This document shows, in pieces, positions 21,460 through 26,740 of a stretch of 26,740 nt of DNA. The position numbers were made by a program, and so were the translations under genes. Each line of letters begins with the position of its first letter. The first letter of the stretch is position 1. Origin of the DNA: Basidiobolus meristosporus CBS 931.73 (Eukaryota; Basidiobolomycota; Basidiobolomycetes; Basidiobolales; Basidiobolaceae); the NCBI GenBank assembly GCA_002104905.1, contig MCFE01000913.1, forward strand, positions 1-26,740. Reading direction: 5' to 3'. The notes below the pieces were generated by a model that saw nothing but the letters and a program-made list of their open reading frames with translations, searched no databases and was not told where the DNA came from.

Positions 21460-22367
21460 AAGATCTTGGAAAATTGAGCTATTTTCTTGGAATTGAGGTC
21501 AAATTTGACATACCTACGCAGAAAATTGTGCTGAATCAGTCTAAGTACATCAGGGACATTCTTAGACGCTTCAAAATGGAAAATTGCAAACCTGCAGCAA
21601 CCCCTATGGACAATAACCTGAAATTAAGCAAATCTCAGCCAGTTATGGATGAAAACGGCTCAAATATGGACCAAAACTTTCCCTATCAATCAATGGTCGG
21701 TAGCCTAATGTACTTGATGGTGTCTACACGTCCAGATATTGCAGTAGCAGTTGGAATAGTCAGTCAATTCATGCAGAATTATGGATCAGATCAAATTGCA
21801 GCAGTTAAGCGGATTTTCAGATATCTACAAGGTACCATAAATATGGTACTGGAATACTCTGGAGCAGCTAATAGGCGAAAATTTGATGGTTATAGTGATT
21901 CAGATTGGGGTAGAGATCTGATTGACAGACGCTCTACCACAGGCTATGTATTTCTTTATGCTGGTGCAGCTATTACTTGGAATTGCAAGAAACAACCAAC
22001 TGTGGCACTATCTACAACTGAAGCCAAATATATGGCTGCATGTCAAGCAACTAAGGAGGCTATATGGCTACGAAAATTATTCAAAGACTTAGGTTTTAAT
22101 TCAGGTGAACCAACATGTATTTACAAGGATAATCAAAGTTGTATTTCATTAGCTAGAAATCCTACTAATCATGCCAGAACTAAGCACATTGATATACAGC
22201 ATCACTTTGTGAGGGAAGCTGTAGGAAATAACTTAGTAGAGCTGGTTTACTGCCCAACTGACAAAATGGTGGCAGACATATTGACAAAACCACTAGCTAG
22301 GCCACAGTTTGAGATCCTTAGAGAGAAATTGGGATTAAGAAATTATTTAGTTGAGGGGGAGTGTTGA
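21456..22367 (+). CDS. Copia RT C-terminus and RNase H, in the -1 frame (303 codons)
   Basis: Continues the polyprotein after a frame change. The homologous reading starts at about 21,420 without a start codon; the first ATG, 21,456, is a Met inside RT and an unlikely natural start. It begins with the Lys-Asp-Leu-Gly...Phe-Leu-Gly-Ile-Glu-Val motif next to the RT thumb, followed by the connection (Pro-Tyr-Gln-Ser-Met-Val-Gly-Ser-Leu-Met-Tyr). RNase H then follows: Asp148 and Asp150 in Tyr-Ser-Asp-Ser-Asp-Trp, Glu189 in Thr-Thr-Glu-Ala-Lys-Tyr, Asp225 in Lys-Asp-Asn-Gln. RNase H removes the RNA template during reverse transcription. The stop overlaps the first six bases of the 3' LTR. It is fully open, so the only lesion in B is the frame change. 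Confidence 0.93.
   Translation: MKDLGKLSYFLGIEVKFDIPTQKIVLNQSKYIRDILRRFKMENCKPAATPMDNNLKLSKSQPVMDENGSNMDQNFPYQSMVGSLMYLMVSTRPDIAVAVGIVSQFMQNYGSDQIAAVKRIFRYLQGTINMVLEYSGAANRRKFDGYSDSDWGRDLIDRRSTTGYVFLYAGAAITWNCKKQPTVALSTTEAKYMAACQATKEAIWLRKLFKDLGFNSGEPTCIYKDNQSCISLARNPTNHARTKHIDIQHHFVREAVGNNLVELVYCPTDKMVADILTKPLARPQFEILREKLGLRNYLVEGEC
22353..22361 (+). other. Polypurine tract of element B
   Basis: GAGGGGGAG directly before the 3' LTR, the plus-strand primer site. It is inside the RNase H coding frame. Confidence 0.88.
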
Positions 22368-22731
22368 AATATTGGACTATTTGGTATCATTCAGCAGCTA
22401 AAAATTTACTTAACAATTCTAGGCTAGTCTTAGTCACTGCAGGACTCATTTACTGCCTTTACTTCGCCACTTTCTCCAGATATATGATCTTATGATTATT
22501 CCCCTATAGTCAGGATCAAATTAGCACTATTACCAAACATTATGTACTAACCCTGAAACTGTTACAGAATGCTCCTGAATATTGAGAAACCCTCCCTACT
22601 TAGTGTTGCAGCTGTATTACTTCTACAAAGGTATAAATACTGAGCTTCTTTATGAATAAACAACAGTTCAACTATTATCACTATTTCTTGATAAGTTCCT
22701 TATATCCAAATCACTTCTTAAAATTGCAACA
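22362..22731 (+). repeat. 3' LTR of copia element B
   Basis: 370 bp and identical by eye to 18,045-18,414, followed by the GTTCC duplication at 22,732-22,736. Confidence 0.97.
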
Positions 22732-22736
22732 GTTCC
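22732..22736. repeat. Target-site duplication of element B (3' side)
   Basis: GTTCC, matching 18,040-18,044. Confidence 0.93.
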
Positions 22737-22978
22737 TTTCTACAGCCTTCATACTGAGCTCTCTATCTGAGATAATAACTTCTCACACTTATGATCCATT
22801 CTTCCTATTACCAGACTATTTCCTGATTTCTGTGGGTCATTGCACTCAAACTATCAGCTACTGCACCTAATTGCATCATTAATGCTCTGGGATGAGCTCA
22901 CAACAAACTTGGTAATACCAGTGGTGGTGTTGTTATGATAGTCTTTTGCTAGTCTTTTGCAAGAGTTACAGCATTTGC
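22737..22978 (-). pseudogene. Family X copy 2, 5' end
   Basis: The reverse complement aligns with about 1-170 of the window (shared 'gtgcagtagctgat' and 'tcaggaaat' words). It encodes a broken form of the same Gly-Ala-Val-Ala-Asp ... Asn/Asp-Gln-Glu-Ile-Val stretch. It is the part of X2 that lay upstream before element B inserted, and it abuts the old copia LTR at 22,979. Confidence 0.55.
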
Positions 22979-23351
22979 TATTGGTAAAATACTGGACTCT
23001 CAGACACCTTTCAGCAGCAAAAAGTTTACCTAACAATTCTCGACTAGCCTTACTCACCAAAAGACCTGCTTAGAGCCATAATATTGCTACTTTTGCTCAG
23101 ATCAATGATTGTAGAATTTGCTTGCTGTAGCTTAGCTCAAATTAGCACTCTGACTAAATATTATGTATTTACCCTGAAATTGTTGGAGAGTTATCCTCAC
23201 AATGGAAATACTCTCCAGACTCAATGTCACAGTTTCAATACCCATATAAAGGCCCATATACTAAGCTTCTTTATGAATAAATAACACTTCAATTGTTATC
23301 ACTTTCTCATGATTGGTTGATTTTATCCAAAACACTTCTTGAAATGCTACA
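22979..23351 (+). repeat. Diverged 5' LTR of copia element E
   Basis: Aligns with the element B LTR throughout, including 'ttcagcagc', 'aacaattct', 'attatgta' and 'cttctttatgaataaa' words. The start is approximate. It has an extra stretch near 23,190-23,220 relative to B. Confidence 0.8.
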
Positions 23352-23364
23352 GGTTATGAGCTCC
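23352..23364 (+). other. Primer-binding site of element E
   Basis: GGTTATGAGCTCC directly after the LTR. It shares GGTTATGAGC with A and B, so use of the half initiator-Met tRNA was already fixed in the older lineage. Confidence 0.65.
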
Positions 23365-23387
23365 AAATGTCTTAATCTATTTTACAG

Positions 23388-24178
23388 TAAACTTCTACTG
23401 GCAAGCAGTACAAAACAAGTATCTTCTTGGTGAATGAGGGCTTATATGGGATGAGCTACAGACTTTGGAGAATTATGCTGCAATCCACCTTGAGGAATGA
23501 AAGCTTTAGATAATAATACCAGGTAAGGAGGTTGAGCCCACATAAGCAGCTGAAGAAGCAGAGAAGCTTCAACCAAAGGAGAGAAATGCCTTTGATGCCA
23601 TATGTATAGATGTGCAAGATTCCTGCATTGGATATTTTCATACTGCTAGCCCTGCCAAGCAAGATACAAATTCTTAGAGGAGACCTCTAGAGCAAAGTCA
23701 GTTCTGATTATATTAGTTTAAGAAGAAGGTTCCACAAATAGAAGAACAAGCCAGATGATGATATTCTACAACTCATTATGAAAATGGAGACACTTGCTCA
23801 AGAACTTAAAAGTACTCATGCTGGTATATATTATGAAGAAAAGTTACTATGTCTTCTTTAGAGCTTTCCAAAGCAGTACAATCCACTCATTCTTTTTTTG
23901 GAAAGCAGAGTAGTCATTTTGACCTTAGACTATATATAGGACTACTTGTTGATGAAGAATCCAGAAGTGATAACTAAGCAGAGAAAATTGAAGATTTTGT
24001 GTTATTCTGCTCTCAAAGACACTCAGAAAAGAGGGGAAGGCAGCAGAAACAAGTAACTGCATTAATAAGTAATATATCACCCTGGGGCTTCACATCATAT
24101 ATATGGTATAAAGGAGTGGTTTAGACACTTAAAAGCTTCTCTCATTAGTAATGCTTAGCTAGGAGACAACTGTGCATT
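23388..24178 (+). pseudogene. Decayed copia gag and start of protease (element E)
   Basis: Nucleotide alignment with element B 18,451-19,396 is clear: Tyr-Arg-Leu-Trp region near 23,455, the Pro-Asp-Asp-Asp region near 23,750, and a protease-like 'ggggcttcacatcatatatatgg' stretch near 24,085-24,107. The zinc knuckle region is lost. There are many in-frame stops. Not functional. Confidence 0.8.
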
Positions 24179-24546
24179 TGTTATGATCTGCTGCTTAAAT
24201 GTTTAAGTTAGATCAGTTTTTAGTCAAATCAATTAGTATATGTTTAGGTTATCAGTATATCAGTATTATCTATGAAATCAGTAGCATTAGTCAGCAAATG
24301 AATCAGCAGATCCTTATCAGACAGAACTAGATATATTAAGTAGGATCTTATTGGGTGATGATGATGCCATCAAATGAGTCATCAGCCACAACCTACATTA
24401 GAAAATACAATTAGTCAGCAATTGATCTGGCAAAATGTATATAAGGAGCGGCTGGAACCTCAATAAAGATCAGTTCAAGTTTTAGTGAATATAATACTAG
24501 CTAAACTCCCTATTCCTCTACAACTCTTATACCAAGACTTGTAACA
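24179..24546 (+). repeat. 5' LTR of gypsy element D
   Basis: 368 bp with TGTTA...TAACA ends. It aligns with both LTRs of element C. A TATA box (TATATAAG, 24,438-24,445) and AATAAA (24,462-24,467) fit an LTR promoter and RNA end signal. Confidence 0.9.
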
Positions 24547-24547
24547 T

Positions 24548-24558
24548 TGGTAGCAGTG
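24548..24558 (+). other. Primer-binding site of element D
   Basis: TGGTAGCAGTG follows the LTR after one base. It starts with TGG, complementary to a CCA tail, and would pair with a tRNA ending CACTGCTACCA. The acceptor stem implied (AGCAGTG at the 5' end) resembles eukaryotic initiator tRNA-Met, but the tRNA has not been checked. In contrast to A and B this is ordinary tRNA 3'-end priming. Confidence 0.6.
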
Positions 24559-24604
24559 ATAACCAGAAACCTCCCTCCTGAAGAAAGAAGAAACCACCCT
24601 CAAG

Positions 24605-25579
24605 ATGTTGGACAATCAAGAATGGAAGAATGCCATGCAGCAAATCCTGGCCCAACAGCAACAGCTACTCCAGATCCTCAGCCAACAGCAACAAGGAATG
24701 ACTACCATGGCTCAGAGCCAGCAAAGCCCTGTCAAGAGCAACTTTAGTGTGAAGGTCAACCGGTACCATGGCAGAGTCAATGAAAACCTGGGAACTTGGC
24801 TCTTTCAGATTGAGGAAGCTTTTAAAGCTAAAGGAATTGCTCCAGAGAGCAAGTTGCATTATGCAGCTTCTTACCTGGCAGATGCAGCTTTACAGTGGTA
24901 CCACAACAAGATCAGGTCAGCTACTATGATGGGATGCTCTACAATCTCTACCTGGGATGAGTTTGTGTCGGAAATTCAGGATGCTTTTGAACCTCCACAC
25001 CAGCAGACACTACTAAGAAGGAAGTTAAAGACACTCAGACAGAAAGGAATGGTGCAAGAATACATCTATGAGTACAGATGTCTACTTGGGCAAATTGAAA
25101 AAATGGACCCCTTGGATCAAGTTGAATACTTTGTTGATGGGTTGAAAGAAAGAACTCGCAAGGAAGTCAATTACCAAAGACCTCAGACTATTGAAGAAGC
25201 CATCAAGATTGCCATTGACTATGACTCAGCTATGTTTGGAGTTGGGAAGCCTACAGTGACTAATCAGAAAGGCTATAATCATTATGAAATAAGACAATCA
25301 GAAGCAGTACCAATGGAAATAGATGCTATGCAGAAGAATCCCTACTCAGAAGAATGCAAGAAGAGAGGACTTTGCTTCAATTGCCACCAGCAGGGACATA
25401 TTGCAAAGTACTGCCCTCAGAGAAGAAATGGACACCAGCCAACAAGAACCTTCAACCATATTGAGTCCCATGAACACAGTAATGTGGAAGATGAGCTTGA
25501 AGAAGACTTGGAACTCACCTTCCATATGACAGAAGAGTACTTGTCCCAAATGACTTCAAACTCAGGGAAGTTATTGTAG
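24605..25579 (+). CDS. Gypsy Gag protein (324 residues)
   Basis: Starts at ATG 58 bases after the LTR. The N-terminus is Gln-rich (residues about 12-40, runs of Gln-Gln-Gln-Gln). A capsid-like retrotransposon gag domain lies at about 55-200 (Thr-Trp-Leu-Phe-Gln near 64, Trp-Asp-Glu-Phe, Leu-Arg-Gln-Lys-Gly). It is followed by one zinc knuckle C257-X2-C260-X4-H265-X4-C270 that would bind the RNA. An acidic tail (Glu/Asp-rich, about 295-310) follows. The frame ends in TAG at 25,577-25,579 and the protease follows in the same frame. The length fits a gypsy Gag. The decayed element C has TAC at the matching position, so the family may normally make a single Gag-Pol. Confidence 0.92.
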   Translation: MLDNQEWKNAMQQILAQQQQLLQILSQQQQGMTTMAQSQQSPVKSNFSVKVNRYHGRVNENLGTWLFQIEEAFKAKGIAPESKLHYAASYLADAALQWYHNKIRSATMMGCSTISTWDEFVSEIQDAFEPPHQQTLLRRKLKTLRQKGMVQEYIYEYRCLLGQIEKMDPLDQVEYFVDGLKERTRKEVNYQRPQTIEEAIKIAIDYDSAMFGVGKPTVTNQKGYNHYEIRQSEAVPMEIDAMQKNPYSEECKKRGLCFNCHQQGHIAKYCPQRRNGHQPTRTFNHIESHEHSNVEDELEEDLELTFHMTEEYLSQMTSNSGKLL

Positions 25580-26740
25580 TTGAATGGAGTAATCAATGGA
25601 GTACCTGCCAAGATCATGATTGACTCAGGAGCATTGCATGAGTACATGTCAGAGCAATTTGCTTTGAAAGCTGGAATCAACTCGGAACCTACCAAATCAA
25701 CTTCAGTTTCCACAGCTGATGGGAACTCCCACATAATCAACCGTATTACCCAGCCAGTAAGAATGAAGATCAATGACTATGAAGAAGACCTACAGGCTTA
25801 TATATTTGGGAACTGCAAGTTTGACCTTGTACTTGGAAAAACCTGGCTATTTTGTTGTAATCCATCAATTAACTGGAGAACCCATGCTACTAAGATCCAA
25901 AAAGACAACAAGACCTATGAGCTATTACCTGCCATGCTGGATTTCAACTTGGTCAATTCCAGTGTGTGTGAGACAAGTGAACTTAGCAAGACCCAGTTCT
26001 GTAGAGCACTTAGAAAAGGTGCCAAGATGTTCCTCATGGCGGTATTACAGGAGGATTCCTCTACCCCAGCACCCCAGCAGGTCCAGACTCTCTTGAAGAA
26101 ATATTCAGACGTGTTCCCAGATGAGCTTGTAAGCCTACCACCAGTCAGAGATGTGGATCATGCCATTGACACAGGAGATAGCCCTCCAGTGAGCAAGACA
26201 CCTTACAGAATGAGTCCATTAGAATTGGAGGAAATGAAGAGACAAATTGATCAGCTATTGGAGCAAGGATACATCAGGCCCAGCAAGTCACCCTGGGGAG
26301 CACCAGTGCTTTTTGTGAAAAAGAAGGATGGAACACTCAGGATGTGCATTGACTACAGAGCCCTGAACTCAGTTACCATCAAGAATAAATACCCCATACC
26401 TCGGATTGATGAGCTTTTAGACCAACTTAATGGAGCCACTATTTTCAGCAAGATTGACCTCATGTCAGGATACAACCAGATTAGGGTGAAGCCAGAAGAC
26501 ATCCCCAAGACAGCATTCAGGACCAGATATGGACATTACGAGTACTTAATCATGAGTTTTGGCCTCACCAATGCCCCTGCAACATTCATGATGCTGATGC
26601 AGACTGTCATTCAGGAGTACTTAGACAAGTTTGAGATAATCTACCTGGATGACATATTGATATACAGCAAGACAGAAGAGGATCATGTAGTGCACATTGA
26701 AAAGGTCTTGAAGAACTAAGAGAGAACAAGCTATATGGCA
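25580..26740 (+). CDS. Gypsy Pol, protease and reverse transcriptase N-terminal part (partial)
   Basis: In the same frame as gag, directly after one TAG codon; there is no ATG at the start (first codon TTG), so expression needs readthrough or a Gag-Pol parent without the stop. Protease active site Asp15-Ser-Gly-Ala. After a spacer, RT begins with the usual Ser-Pro-Trp-Gly-Ala-Pro-Val and Asp-Tyr-Arg-Ala-Leu-Asn motifs. Motif A is Lys-Ile-Asp-Leu-Met-Ser-Gly-Tyr, then [10 protein letters not shown], and the catalytic Tyr-Leu-Asp-Asp is at 355-358 (26,642-26,653). The frame stops at TAA 26,717-26,719; the expected RT continuation (Leu-Arg-Glu-Asn-Lys-Leu) is readable in the -1 frame from 26,716 to the window end. 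A single A seems to be missing at 26,711-26,715. Confidence 0.9.

Larger units (their letters stand above)
18045..22731 (+). mobile_element. Ty1/copia LTR retrotransposon B, full length and young
   Basis: 4,687 bp with two 370-bp LTRs that read identical by eye, a GTTCC duplication on each side, a primer-binding site at 18,415, a polypurine tract at 22,353 and near-complete gag-pol frames. It belongs to the same family as element A, with the same LTR ends and almost the same proteins. It is inserted near the 5' end of family X copy 2. The X1 sequence near 160-180 shows the intact site. Confidence 0.97.
22979..24178 (+). mobile_element. Old copia element E, same lineage as A and B, 3'-truncated by element D
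   Basis: A diverged LTR, primer site, gag and the beginning of protease follow each other in the same order as in element B, with many stops and small indels. The alignment runs up to the equivalent of B about 19,396 and ends exactly where the LTR of gypsy element D begins; the rest presumably lies beyond D, outside the window. Confidence 0.85.
24179..26740 (+). mobile_element. Ty3/gypsy LTR retrotransposon D (5' part; runs off the window)
   Basis: LTR, primer site, gag, protease and RT in gypsy order, on the plus strand. It is inserted in the old copia element E; the five bases before it (GCATT, 24,174-24,178) would be the target-site duplication to look for beyond the window. It is the same family as decayed element C. 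Frames are open except for one TAG at 25,577 and one frame break at 26,714. Confidence 0.93.

Noticed and set aside
1-26740. tRNA, rRNA, CRISPR array or bacterial operon signals
   Set aside because: No cloverleaf-like or spaced-repeat structure was found by eye, and the content is entirely eukaryotic repeat sequence.

Overview
The window is a nest of retroelements on top of retroelements, with no recognisable single-copy host gene, tRNA, rRNA or CRISPR array. It is eukaryotic: it carries LTR retrotransposons of both the Ty1/copia and Ty3/gypsy orders, TATA boxes and AATAAA signals in LTRs, and low CpG. A fungus is the best guess, because the copia primer site is complementary to a yeast-type initiator tRNA-Met anticodon arm (with CUCAU rather than the CCCAU of vertebrate and fly initiators). 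The species cannot be named from sequence alone.

Layout. (1) 1-10,477 is a degenerate plus-strand copy (X1) of an unrecognised coding sequence, here called family X. It is broken by a block of other repeats (about 701-2,077), by copia element A (2,822-7,504, minus strand, TSD ACCCC) and by a 1.06-kb insertion (8,419-9,480) ending in repeat Y. (2) 10,478-14,361 is a decayed Ty3/gypsy element C; its 5' LTR was itself split by an unrelated 374-bp solo LTR (10,772-11,145, TSD AAGAG). (3) 14,556-18,044 plus 22,737-22,978 is a second copy of family X (X2) on the minus strand, tail-to-tail with X1. It is split by copia element B (18,045-22,731, plus strand, TSD GTTCC). (4) 22,979-24,178 is an old relative (E) of the same copia lineage. 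It is cut at 24,179 by a fresher gypsy element D, whose LTR, gag and the first part of pol run to the window end.

How the parts relate. A and B are copies of one copia family. B has LTRs identical by eye and almost complete reading frames (gag, zinc knuckle, protease, integrase, RT, RNase H). A has six LTR mismatches, several stops, two private frameshifts and a catalytic RT change. Most A/B differences at CpG sites are TpG or CpA in A, which points to decay by cytosine methylation. Both copies carry the same -1 frame break just after the RT catalytic motif. D and C are copies of one gypsy family; D has a single in-frame TAG between gag and protease where C has TAC. X1 and X2 act as empty-site references for each other and confirm the A, B and Y insertions.

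The main candidate for something undescribed is family X: a 3-4 kb sequence with long stretches of conserved but broken protein, an N-terminal coiled-coil-like segment, and no motif I recognise.
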